Positions 8,678-18,200 of a DNA stretch of 34,105 nt are shown piece by piece. The position numbers and the translations under genes were made by a program. Within the stretch, counting starts at the first letter, position 1; every line of letters begins with the position of its first letter. Location of the stretch: positions 1-34,105 of the forward strand of contig NZ_VJOT01000037.1 of assembly GCF_011087585.1 (NCBI RefSeq). The letters run 5' to 3'. The DNA comes from Neochlamydia sp. AcF84. Its GTDB lineage: Bacteria > Chlamydiota > Chlamydiia > Chlamydiales > Parachlamydiaceae. The notes below the pieces were generated by a model. It was not told the DNA's origin. It saw only the letters and a program-made list of their open reading frames with translations, and did no database searches.

Positions 8678-10627
8678 TTAGATCTCAAGATTTTCATATC
8701 GTGTGAAAACCTGTTCCATTGTAAGGCGATCTTGAGTATTAGTAAGGGTCATACTTTTCAGAAGATCTCCAAGAGCTGTAAGCTTTTTCTCATCCACCAG
8801 CTCTTTTTCTTTCATCTTTGCAAGCAGAGCATCGATATAGCCATGGACCTCATATTGGGCTGCAGCGGATACACTCTTTGAAGACTTTGCAAGCAGACGC
8901 CCTAAAAGCTTTACTTTAGCTTTTAAACCTACCGCTTTGACTTGAGGACAGGCAGCATTTTCAACAAGAAATTTTTCAATACCTCGCAAATTTAAAGAGG
9001 AATTATCGGAAGATTTTCTTGCGGTCGGGGGGTGGATCATTAAATCACTTTGCAAAAGCCCTTCTTCAAGCATGCGTATTAAAACTAAGGCAGAGCTATA
9101 GACCTCAGCTTTTTTGCTTATTTTTCCTTCTACCGCGGCAAAACGCTGATTACCCGTATGAATTTTTTCTTCGTTATTTTTTATCTTTTGGGTTTTACCA
9201 AAATCGGAGAGTTTTACTTTTTTAACTATCCCCTCCTCGTGGGATTGAGTATAAACTAGAATATTCTCAGGCTTTAGATCGCCATGCACATAACCTGCCG
9301 CATGTAGATCCTTCACTCCTTTCAAAAACCCTCTAGCTAGTAGAGCCCTGTTTTTAAAGTCATTCTGAAACTGTTCAGGATTGGGTGTTTCTACTATCTG
9401 ATCTAAAGAATCTCTAACTCTGCTAATTTCCTTTTCTACATCCCGTGTAGCTTTAAGGGTTTTTACTGTATAAGCGCCGTTAATACGTTTAGAATCCCCT
9501 ACTTCTTCCATTTCAACCGCAAGATTAGCTCCTACATTGCCCCATTGCTCAAGTGATAATTTGTCTAACAGGATAGTCGCTTGCTCCAGCGGTATTTTCA
9601 TCTCTTCTATAAAGAATTTTTTTACATCAGATGGATTGGATAAAGCCTCGGTCAATGCCACCAAATTAGTGTATTTTTTTAGTACGCCTTCCACAATTTT
9701 AGCAGCGTCCCTCGAAGCAAAGCTTTGAGCCACTAGTGGGCGTAGAGTAGCCTTAAAAAGGCTATTACTTATGTTCTTGGCAATTTTAATTTCTTCAGCT
9801 ATTTCAGCTTTCTTAAAATAGCCTTTAAGCGAAAAACCTCTTTCACTTCCAACAGGCGTGAAAAAAGCGTGGGGAGATGGATCTAAAGAATTGGCGATCC
9901 ATACACGTTTGGCTTTACCTAGCCCTACCTCTTTATATTCATTAATTTCTCCATCAAAATATTTTATGGCCCAAGTGGAGATTTTTAAAGGTTTCATTAA
10001 GAAGATGAGCTCATTACGTTGTCGAAAAATTTTTAAATAACTCTCTTCTAGTTTTTTGTTTGCTTTGCTGTTCTTAGCATCAGTTTCTTGCCACTCAAAT
10101 TGCTTACATTGGGCATACGAAAGCTTTAACTTATCAATCTTTTTAGAAGCCTCTCCTACCAATTTAAGATTTTGCCCACTAAGATTTAAGCTTAAGAGCT
10201 CTTTTTTAAGGTTATCCAATTGCTCAAGCTCTTCCCTAATAGCTGTTAAAGGGCTTTTAGCAGAAGCTATATGCTTTAATTTTGGCGCTGGCAAAGTGGC
10301 GAAGGGCGAGTAAAAAACCCTTGCGATGTTTTTCTGTTTTATCTTTGTAGAGTGAGTAATCTTATTTTTAACCCTTTCTAGGTGAGTTTTAATAGATTGA
10401 ATAAAATTTTCACTTGGAGTTTGAGGAGGGATAGATACTTTTTTTATAAGCGCGATTCTTACCCCCCAAGTAGGATGTTTAACAGCTTTAACCCATTCAG
10501 GCTGAACAAGTGTGTTGTTTATTCTGTGGTTGCCAATTTGCCGTGAGGCCTTTTCCAATTTTTGCTCGGCAAAAGATACCCTTCGAACTTCTGCGAAATA
10601 GCTAGATGATGGGCTAATCATGCTCAT
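8678..10627 (-). CDS. Eukaryotic-like Ser/Thr protein kinase, probable effector
   Basis: The protein has 649 residues. The C-terminal half carries the kinase core: catalytic loop HGDLKPEN (448-455, with Asp450, Lys452 and Asn455), DFG (475-477) and an activation-segment end GNQRFAAVEG in place of the usual APE. A late helix with KKAEVYSSALVLIRMLEEG matches subdomain IX. In the catalytic loop Gly replaces the Arg of the common HRD motif. The glycine-rich loop and ATP-anchoring lysine are not obvious; VKTLK followed by EKEI is my best guess. Residues 1-260 are unrecognised and mostly charged and helical, with no transmembrane segment, unlike the membrane-anchored PknB/PknD types. The start ATG has AGGAAG about ten bases before it. 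It is followed after 30 bases by an Inc-like gene, suggesting a secreted pair. Kinase activity is likely since the metal and catalytic residues are present. Confidence 0.85.
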   Translation of the reverse strand: MSMISPSSSYFAEVRRVSFAEQKLEKASRQIGNHRINNTLVQPEWVKAVKHPTWGVRIALIKKVSIPPQTPSENFIQSIKTHLERVKNKITHSTKIKQKNIARVFYSPFATLPAPKLKHIASAKSPLTAIREELEQLDNLKKELLSLNLSGQNLKLVGEASKKIDKLKLSYAQCKQFEWQETDAKNSKANKKLEESYLKIFRQRNELIFLMKPLKISTWAIKYFDGEINEYKEVGLGKAKRVWIANSLDPSPHAFFTPVGSERGFSLKGYFKKAEIAEEIKIAKNISNSLFKATLRPLVAQSFASRDAAKIVEGVLKKYTNLVALTEALSNPSDVKKFFIEEMKIPLEQATILLDKLSLEQWGNVGANLAVEMEEVGDSKRINGAYTVKTLKATRDVEKEISRVRDSLDQIVETPNPEQFQNDFKNRALLARGFLKGVKDLHAAGYVHGDLKPENILVYTQSHEEGIVKKVKLSDFGKTQKIKNNEEKIHTGNQRFAAVEGKISKKAEVYSSALVLIRMLEEGLLQSDLMIHPPTARKSSDNSSLNLRGIEKFLVENAACPQVKAVGLKAKVKLLGRLLAKSSKSVSAAAQYEVHGYIDALLAKMKEKELVDEKKLTALGDLLKSMTLTNTQDRLTMEQVFTRYENLEI

Positions 10628-10983
10628 ATAAATTCTTCCTATTCCCTTGAGTAAAAGCCGAGCTCTTTCCTCTATAATTAAATTATAGCCCCCAATTATT
10701 AATAAATTATTAATTAACCCATCTCTTGATTAACAGATTAATAACAGAAAAACTTAAAGTATTTAATAAAAAGAAATTACAAAAACTTTTCTAGCGAAAA
10801 AAAGAAAATTTTAAATAAATTAATAAATATAAAATTGACATAAAATCAACATTACTATTTAATCAGAGAGTCTGAGCCGACCTGTAATCTCAAAAAACTA
10901 TTAAAAGTCCAGCGATCGCTGCCTTAAATAGTGATAATCAAATTTACATTTATTTAAGAATTTACCACTAAAATGGAACAATA
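10628..10983. other. Divergent intergenic region between kinase and cotransporter genes
   Basis: A 356-bp, very AT-rich space. It holds a perfect inverted repeat CTATAATTAAATTATAG (10672-10688) that presents a TATAAT on both strands about 50 bp upstream of the kinase start, the promoter entry at 10835-10863, and a 10-bp palindrome AGCGATCGCT (10911-10920) in the presumed leader of the cotransporter gene. No gene is seen. Confidence 0.6.
10835..10863 (+). promoter_or_regulatory. Probable sigma70-type promoter of the cation-chloride cotransporter gene
   Basis: Perfect TTGACA at 10835-10840, an exact 17-bp spacer, and TTTAAT at 10858-10863 (five of six consensus bases). It lies about 120 bp before the ATG, implying a leader of roughly 110 bases. 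Confidence 0.6.
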
Positions 10984-13239
10984 ATGACTTTCTTATCTAC
11001 TGTTCGCGATACTCTATTCTCCCGAGAAAAGGTTGAAGAAAAAGAAAAAGGTTTTGGTACTTTTATTGGAGTATTTGTTCCTAGTATACTCATGCTTTTT
11101 GGGGTCATTATTTTCTTAAGACTCGGTTGGATTGTAGGTCAAGTAGGGCTGTCTACCACTCTAATGATTGTAACCTCAGCAGCTTTTATCGCTCTTGTAA
11201 CCACCCTTTCTATGACCTCGATAGCCACTAATATTGAAATAGGAAAAGGGGGTGTTTACTATATACTCTCTCGTTCGCTAGGAATAGAGATAGGAGCTGC
11301 CATTGGACTTCCTCTCTATGTAAAGCAATCGCTATCGATTGCTTTTTGTGTGATTGGATTTGCAGAGTCGTTACATGATTTAATCCCTCAATGGTCGATA
11401 GTCTCTATTAGCATAGCCACGCTTATCGTCCTTACCGCTTTAGCCTATTTTTCATTAAGTGGAGCACTCAAAATCCAAGTCTTCATTTTTGTGAGCCTGA
11501 TAGCTTCTTTAATCTCTCTCTTCATGGGAGGTGGTGAATTTATTTCTCCCAGTCCCGAAAGTTTTACTCCTGAGCCTGCCACATCCCTAGGCTTTTGGAC
11601 TATTTTTGCTATCTTTTTTCCAGCTATGACAGGCGTAGAAGCCACAGTTTCTTTATCGGGAGATCTACGCAAGCCTGAGCGTTCTCTGCCCTTAGGTACT
11701 TTAAGTGCTTTGCTTGTGGCTTACGTTATCTATATGCTTATTCCTGTCTTTTTAGTTAAAAACGTATCTCTCGAGCTATTATCTGCTGATCCCTTGATCA
11801 TGCAGAATATAGCAAGGATTCCTTCTCTAATTATTCTAGGCATATGGGGAGCGACTATATCAAGTGCTCTAGGAGGCCTTTTAGGGGCTCCAAGAATGCT
11901 ACAAGCACTAGCAGAAGATGGAGTAGTTCCTCAAATATTTGCACGCACTTTTGGAAAAGATAAGCAGCCTCGTATAGCCACCTTAACCACTTTTTGTATT
12001 TCCTTTTGTGGCGTCTATTTTGGAAGTGTTAACGTACTCGCTCCGCTTCTTGCCATGATCTGCCTGATCTGCTATGGCGTTTTAAACTTTTCCGCAGGCT
12101 TTGAAACTTTAATGGCCAATCCAAGCTGGCGCCCTCGCTTTCGCATCCACTGGAGTATATCTATGCTGGGAGCGCTCCTGTGTGTCTTAACGATGCTAAT
12201 GATTGATGCCGGAGCTGCTATTATGGCAGTAGCGCTCATCATCTTATTTTATTTAATTGCCAAGCGCCGCGCTTTAAGTGGTGCCTGGGATGATATGCGC
12301 TATGGCATCCTTGTATTCTTTTCACGCTTTGCCATTTATCGATTGGCCTACAGCAAAAGCGTAGCTAAATCTTGGCGGCCTCATTTTCTTGTTTTTTCAA
12401 AGAATACAGAAGGCTATTCTAACAACTTACTTGAGTTCACCCAAGCCATTAGCCAGAGTAAAGGCTTTTTGACAATGGCCTCATTTGTTCCTCAAGAGCT
12501 TGATAATGAAAAAGAAAAACAAGAATTAAAAAGAACGATTGCAGAAGATCTTCAAAAGCAAAACATTCAAGCCCTTGTCCATATCATGCATACGCCTAAA
12601 ATAACGGCAGGTATGACACAAATGATCAAAAGCTATGGCCTAGGCCCCCTTCAACCTAATACGCTTGTCTTTGGAGGAGTTGCCGACAACGAGGCGCAAG
12701 AATTTGCTCAAGTCATGAAGGAAGCTTATCTAAAGTATTTCAATGTGGTAATCTTAAATGAAAATAGATCGAAAGATTTACTCCCTTTACAAGATAGAAA
12801 ATTAGCGGGAGATATTCACATCTGGTGGGATGAAAAGAATATAGAAAATTCTGAGCTCATGTTGATCCTCTCCTATATGTTGCAAACAAGTCCTCTATGG
12901 AAAAAAACAAGAATTTGCTTAAAAGGAATTGTGGATAATGAAACTCTTCGTAAGCAAGAAATAGAAAAGTTTAAGCAAATTGGTGTAAGCAAAAGACTTC
13001 CTTTAGATGTGGAAATTTTAGTTTCCGATGAAAGTAGAGCTTGCTTTTATCCCTTAGTAGAAGAATTTTCTAAAAATGCGGGTATCGTTTTCATAAGCAT
13101 GCGCGCACCAAAAATGGGTGAGTCGATGGAAGACTACACGGCTTACTTAAATGAAATAACTCTATTTTCTACCAATCTTCCCCCCACTGCTTTAGTGCTA
13201 GGCTCAAAAAGCACACCCCTTGATAACATTTTAAAATAA
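10984..13239 (+). CDS. SLC12-type cation-chloride cotransporter homologue
   Basis: The protein has 751 residues. The N-terminal part (about 22-430) is a polytopic membrane domain with the SLC12 signature around the first helix: GTFIGVFVPSILMLFGVI, then FLRLGWIVGQVG. This matches the Na-K-Cl / K-Cl cotransporter group of the amino acid-polyamine-organocation superfamily. A later conserved stretch, IFFPAMTGVEATVSLSGDL, is the sixth-helix region of this family. Residues about 440-751 form a cytoplasmic C-terminal domain with alternating strands and helices, as in eukaryotic and bacterial cotransporters. It should move chloride with Na+ and/or K+ across the inner membrane; which cations cannot be read here. 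It has its own promoter candidate and a following inverted repeat. Bacterial members exist but are uncommon, and I know of none in Chlamydia trachomatis; lateral origin is possible. Confidence 0.88.
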   Translation: MTFLSTVRDTLFSREKVEEKEKGFGTFIGVFVPSILMLFGVIIFLRLGWIVGQVGLSTTLMIVTSAAFIALVTTLSMTSIATNIEIGKGGVYYILSRSLGIEIGAAIGLPLYVKQSLSIAFCVIGFAESLHDLIPQWSIVSISIATLIVLTALAYFSLSGALKIQVFIFVSLIASLISLFMGGGEFISPSPESFTPEPATSLGFWTIFAIFFPAMTGVEATVSLSGDLRKPERSLPLGTLSALLVAYVIYMLIPVFLVKNVSLELLSADPLIMQNIARIPSLIILGIWGATISSALGGLLGAPRMLQALAEDGVVPQIFARTFGKDKQPRIATLTTFCISFCGVYFGSVNVLAPLLAMICLICYGVLNFSAGFETLMANPSWRPRFRIHWSISMLGALLCVLTMLMIDAGAAIMAVALIILFYLIAKRRALSGAWDDMRYGILVFFSRFAIYRLAYSKSVAKSWRPHFLVFSKNTEGYSNNLLEFTQAISQSKGFLTMASFVPQELDNEKEKQELKRTIAEDLQKQNIQALVHIMHTPKITAGMTQMIKSYGLGPLQPNTLVFGGVADNEAQEFAQVMKEAYLKYFNVVILNENRSKDLLPLQDRKLAGDIHIWWDEKNIENSELMLILSYMLQTSPLWKKTRICLKGIVDNETLRKQEIEKFKQIGVSKRLPLDVEILVSDESRACFYPLVEEFSKNAGIVFISMRAPKMGESMEDYTAYLNEITLFSTNLPPTALVLGSKSTPLDNILK

Positions 13240-13289
13240 AGAAGAAATACAAGAAAATAAGCCTCTAACAACTTAACAGTTTTTTTTCA

Positions 13290-13318
13290 AGCATTTTAAG
13301 AAGTGCTTCTTAAAAGCT
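13290..13318 (+). terminator. Strong hairpin after the cotransporter gene, possible terminator
   Basis: AGCATTTTAAGAAG pairs with CTTCTTAAAAGCT with one bulged A and a very short loop, 51 bp after the stop codon. No T-run follows; a T8 run precedes it instead, so it is not a classic intrinsic terminator. It may protect the 3' end of the transcript or act as a protein site. Confidence 0.4.
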
Positions 13319-13328
13319 AGATCTCTTA

Positions 13329-13357
13329 TTGACTAATGCTATTTCTTTTTTTATAAT
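13329..13357 (+). promoter_or_regulatory. Probable sigma70-type promoter of the PutP-type symporter gene
   Basis: TTGACT at 13329-13334, exact 17-bp spacer, perfect TATAAT at 13352-13357. The symporter ATG at 13519 is about 160 bp downstream, so the leader is long. Confidence 0.6.
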
Positions 13358-13518
13358 ACCTTCCTTTCAAATAGGCAAAAAGAAAAATTTACCCTTAAAA
13401 AATCTCCTTTTTTCTTCCCTTATCTTAAAGAAGCCCTCTTGATGATAAAGGCTTAACGTTTTCTTTTTTGCCTATATTAAAAGCTGAATCGATTGTTTTA
13501 AAACCTACAGTAGAACGC

Positions 13519-14967
13519 ATGCATTATTTTCTAGTGATATCCTTCTTCGCCTACTTTTTTATGCTACTTTGCATGGGGCTATATTTTCATAAAAAGCAAA
13601 CATCCGCCGCCGATTTTATTATAGGCAATCGCTCGCTCAACTTTTGGCTAACAGCTCTTTCTGCCCATGCCAGCGATATGAGCGCCTGGCTTTTTATGGC
13701 ATTTCCAGCTGCCATCTTTAGTAGTGGCTTACCTAAGATCTGGATTGCATGGGGATTAATTGGTGGAATGTTTGTTAATTGGCAATTTATTGCTGCACGT
13801 TTAAGAAGAGCTACCGAAAAATATAATGCTCATACTCTCTCTACCTTTTTCGAACGCCGTTTTAATGATACGTCTGGGACAATAAGACTCTTAACAGCTG
13901 CCATCGCTCTTTTTTTTCTCGCTTCCTATATAGCAGCGGGATTAATAGCCATGGGACTTCTCTTTGAATCTGTTTTTGGCATTAACTACTATGTAGGTTT
14001 ATCTGTTGCCATGCTTGTCGTCGTCATTTATACCTTGATAGGCGGATTTGTTACCGTAGCCTGGACAGATCTGTTTCAATCTCTTTTTCTGATGGCTATG
14101 ATTATCTTTGTTCCGGCTTATGCTTTCATGCACCTACCAAATGGATGGCAATCTATTACAGAAGCGGCTAAAAGCCAAAATGCCTCCCTTTTTTTCTTTA
14201 AAGATCTCTCCTTCTCTTCCATCCTCGAGGCTATATTTATGGCCACCTGGGGATTAGGTTATTTTGGACAACCTCACATTGTGACCAAATTCATGGGGAT
14301 TAAAAATGTGGAAGAGATGCATAAATCCAAATATGTAGGGATGTCTTGGCTGATTCTTACCTTGCTAGGAGCCACAGCCGTAGGGCTTATAGGCCTACCT
14401 TTTTTTGATGGTCAACTCCGTGATCCTCAACTGGTCTTTATTGATATGGTTCCCCTTCTCTTTCATCCTCTTGTCACCGGCTTTATCTTATGTGCTATCC
14501 TTGCGGCCAATATGTCCACCATGGATTCCCAACTTTTAGTCTGTGCTTCCATCATCAGTGAGGATTTTTACAAAGGTATTTTTAGAAAAGAAGCCTCTTC
14601 CCAAAAGCTACTTTTAATTTCACGCCTAGGTTTAGTCTTTACCGCTCTGTCCTCATTAATTTTAGCCTATAACAAAAGTACAACCGTTTTAGAAGCGGTA
14701 CGGTATGCTTGGGCGGGCTTAGGATGCTCGTTTGGTCCTTTAATGCTCATGTCTCTTTATTCTCAATCAGTAAATAAATATGGTGCGGTAGCAGGTATAC
14801 TTACTGGGGGAATGATTGCAGGCACCTGGGAGGCTTATAGTAAGCAATTATTAGGACATAACGTTCCTGCAGAAATTCCTGCCTTTGTGGTCAGCTTAAT
14901 CAGCATCTATCTGGTATCCAAATGGACAGGAAAAATTACGGTTGAGTGTGGCAGCAAGGGGTCTTAG
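13519..14967 (+). CDS. putP: PutP-type sodium/proline (or related solute) symporter
   Basis: A member of the sodium:solute symporter (SSS) family in the inner membrane, 482 residues from the ATG at 13519, close to the 502 of E. coli PutP, with about 13 membrane helices. Diagnostic stretches: GNRSLNFWLTALSAHASDMS (residues 36-55, covering the PutP region with Na+-site Asp and Ser), MATWGLGYFGQPHI, ILAANMSTMDSQLLVC and AWAGLGCSFGPLML. These resemble E. coli PutP closely. A TTG in frame at 13468 could add 17 residues, but the ATG places the first helix at the usual distance; neither has a strong ribosome binding site. Substrate is most likely proline but pantothenate-like relatives exist in the superfamily. 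It follows a cotransporter gene that also moves ions, but each has its own promoter. Confidence 0.9.
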   Translation: MHYFLVISFFAYFFMLLCMGLYFHKKQTSAADFIIGNRSLNFWLTALSAHASDMSAWLFMAFPAAIFSSGLPKIWIAWGLIGGMFVNWQFIAARLRRATEKYNAHTLSTFFERRFNDTSGTIRLLTAAIALFFLASYIAAGLIAMGLLFESVFGINYYVGLSVAMLVVVIYTLIGGFVTVAWTDLFQSLFLMAMIIFVPAYAFMHLPNGWQSITEAAKSQNASLFFFKDLSFSSILEAIFMATWGLGYFGQPHIVTKFMGIKNVEEMHKSKYVGMSWLILTLLGATAVGLIGLPFFDGQLRDPQLVFIDMVPLLFHPLVTGFILCAILAANMSTMDSQLLVCASIISEDFYKGIFRKEASSQKLLLISRLGLVFTALSSLILAYNKSTTVLEAVRYAWAGLGCSFGPLMLMSLYSQSVNKYGAVAGILTGGMIAGTWEAYSKQLLGHNVPAEIPAFVVSLISIYLVSKWTGKITVECGSKGS

Positions 14968-15157
14968 AAAGGTTTGGCAAAAATTTCTTGACAATCCGAT
15001 CGACCTGGTGCGCGTGAGCTAGCTGCCAATGGGTGCCTTTTCGGACGAGTAGCTGCTTTGGCATTTGGGCAATCCTTGCTGTTCTAGCTGCTACTCCAGT
15101 CGTACTTCTCTTCAATTAAGCGGCTAAAGTTGAAGCGTTTACAACTCTCCTATTCAT
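14936..15157 (-). pseudogene. Short gene relic with an in-frame stop
   Basis: On the minus strand an ATG at 15157 opens 13 codons (MNRRVVNASTLAA), then TAA at 15118-15116, then the same frame stays open for 59 codons to a TAA at 14938-14936, with text such as RIAQMPKQLLVRKGTHWQLA and HAHQVDRIVKKFLPN. The composition is basic and protein-like, and the DNA is visibly richer in G+C than its surroundings. It overlaps the last 32 bases of the symporter gene on the other strand. I do not recognise the family, and a chance open frame cannot be excluded. Confidence 0.25.
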
Positions 15158-15256
15158 TTTCTTTTGTATTTACCCGTATAAAAGTTTGGCGGAGCTTTAA
15201 CCGTGTAATAAATATTTTATGATTGATTAGCTAGCTTTTCATCTCTTAAGACGTGC

Positions 15257-18200
15257 TCATGCTCTCCTGCCTTGGATTCCCGTATTTTCATTAGAGGTGT
15301 TTAAAGTGTGATCATCTAACGTCTCAGTAGAAGAACTTTCACTAGAAAGCTTAAGGTTAATAGATCGAGCTTTATCAGTACATTCAGCTGCCTTCTCCAG
15401 ATTGCCTTGTGCTTGGTAAATTAATCCCAAGATGTTATAACAAGCTGCCACGGCGAGATGATTCTCACCAAATAGCCTAAGGTTAATGGCAAGAGCTTTC
15501 TCACCATATTCAATCGCCTTGCCCAGATTTTTATGTTTCTGATAGATTTGTCTCAGAGCAGAGTAACAGATTGCCACAGCAGGATGATTTTTACCATAAA
15601 GCTTACGTGCAATTTTCAGTGCTTCCTTCCAATACTCAACTGCCTTCACTAAATCGCCTTGCTTTTGATAGATCCTTCCCAACCACTCGTAATCTTGGGC
15701 CACGAGAGGACAGTCTTCACCAAAAAGCTTAAGATCAATGGCAAGTACTTTGTTGACATACTCGGCCGCCTGTTGCCAATTGCCTTGTTTATAACATATT
15801 GTTCCCAGATTGGTGTAACATACTTTCACATGGAAATGGTTTGCATCAAAAACTTTAAGTTTAATAATGAGAGCTTTATTTATATACTCACCAGCCTTTT
15901 CTAAATCATTTTTTTCTAGATAGATGTCCCCCAATAAGATGTAGCATACTGCTACCCTTGGATGATTTTCACCAAAAAGCTTAAGAGTAATGGCAAGACT
16001 TTTGCTGATGTGCTGAGCTGCATGTAGTAGATTCCCTTGTTTCTGGCAAATCGTTCCTAACATAGAGTGATATCCGGCCACATTGATATGATCCTCACCC
16101 AAAAGCTTAAGATCAATGGCCAGAGCTTTTTTGAAACATTTTGCTGCCTGGTTCAAATTTCCTTGGTTATAGTAGATTGCCCCCCTTTTGATATAATCTA
16201 TTGCTACGATACGATGTTTTTCGTTCAAGACTGTAGGATCGATAGACAGGGTTATTTTATAATACTCAGCCGCTTTTTCTAACTTTCCTTGCTCATGGTA
16301 AATTTGTCCTAGGTTGTTATAATCAGTTGCCACCTGGGGATGATTTTCACCATAAAGCTTGAGATCAAGGGCAAGAGCTTTCTCGGCATACTCAGCAGCT
16401 GTTTCTAAATCACCTTGTTCTAAATAGATTTGGCTTCGGTCATTATAAAGCCATGAAACATCTGAATGACTTTCATCAAAAAGCTTAAAATCAATGGCAA
16501 GAAACTTATTGGCAAATTCAAAAGCCTTGCCTGTTTTGCCATGCGCTTGATAGATTCGTCTTAGATTATTATAATTCATTGCAATTGCTAAATGATCTTC
16601 CTCAGAAAGCTTAAGGTTAATAGCAAGAGCTTTGTTGACATACTCGGCTGCCTGTTCCCAATTGCCTTGTTTATAGTGGATTGCTCCCAGATTATTGTAA
16701 ATCTTTGCTACATGGGGATGATCTTCGCTTAAACGCTTACGTTCAAGGGGAAGCTCCTTTTGTATGTAATCAGCCGCCTGTTCCCAATTGCCTTGTTTAA
16801 AGTGGATTGTTCCCAGATTATTGTAAGCCTTTGCCACCTCGGGATGATCTTCACCAAAAAACTTAAGATTAATGGCAAGAGCTTCCTCGGCATATTCAGC
16901 AGCCTTTTTAAGTTTTCTTTGGCTTAAATAGATCTGGCCCAAGTTGGCATAAATTGCTGCTAAATCAAGATGATTTTCATCAAAAATTTCGAGGATAATG
17001 GCAAGCGCTTTCTTGCAATGCCGAGCTGCTTTCTTTAACTTGCCTTGCTCTTCATAGATTTGCACTAAATTTTTATAATTCTCAAAAACAGTGTGATTGT
17101 TTTCACCAAAAAGCTCTATGTTAATAGCAAGCGCTTTCTTAAAGTATTTAGCCGCCTTGCCTAAATTTCCTTGTTCATGGTAGATTTGTCCCAGCTTGCT
17201 GTACCATATTGCTCCAGAAGGAAAATTTTCGCCTAGCGACTTGGGCTTAATAGCAAGAGCTTTTTTAGCATATTTAGCCGCCATATCTGTATTACGCTGT
17301 TCTTTATAAAATTGTCTCAAATTACTGTAGCATATTCCTACAACGTCAGGATATTCGCCTAAAAGCTTTACCTCAATGGTGAGAGCTTTCTCGGCATACT
17401 CGGCCGACTTTTCGAATTTTTTTTGGTTTAAATATATTTGGCTTAATTGGGTATGATATAATGCTACAGTCGTAGGATCTACACCCAAAATTTTACGTCT
17501 TATGGCAAGAGCTCTCTCAACATACTCAGCTTCCTGATTTAAATTGCCCTGTTGTTGGTAGATTATTCCCAAGCTGTTGTAATCTCTTTCTAAAATGCGA
17601 TAAATTTCATCCAAAAACTTAAGGTGCATGGCAAGAGTTTTCTCACTACCCTCGGCCGCCTGCACTAGTACGCCATAGCTTTGGTAGGTCATATCTGGGA
17701 GGTGACGTTTTTTTGGCCCAGAGCGTTGATTTTCATTCAAAATGCTGGGGTTAATGGCAAAAGCTTTCTCGACACACTTGGTTGCCTTATTGGGCTTACC
17801 TAGTTCTCGGTAGATGTTTCCTAATTCATGGTAATCTTTTGCCACCTCAGGATGCTTTCCATTAAAACACTTAAGTTTAATTGTAAGTGATTCCTTAACA
17901 CGCTTAGCCGCCTTCTTTAACTCGTTATGCTCTTGGCAAATCAACTCAAGGCTTTTGCGATAAGATGTGACCTTGCTAGAATTATTCCCATTAAGTTTAC
18001 GCTCAACGATAAGCGCCTTTGTGGCATGCTCAGCTGCCTTTTGCCATTTCCTTTGTTTTAAATAGGCTTGACTCAGGTTATCATAAAGCTCCGCAATATC
18101 TGGATGATTTTGCTTCAAAAAGTCAAGGTTAATAGCAAGCGCTTTCTTGACATACTTAGCCGCCCTTTTTAAATCACCTTGGGTTAAATAGGTTTGGCTT

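Noticed and set aside
14968..15256. A structured RNA or tRNA in the G+C-richer gap after the symporter
   Set aside because: No cloverleaf or convincing stems; only a seven-base GAGTAGC/GCTACTC pairing was found.
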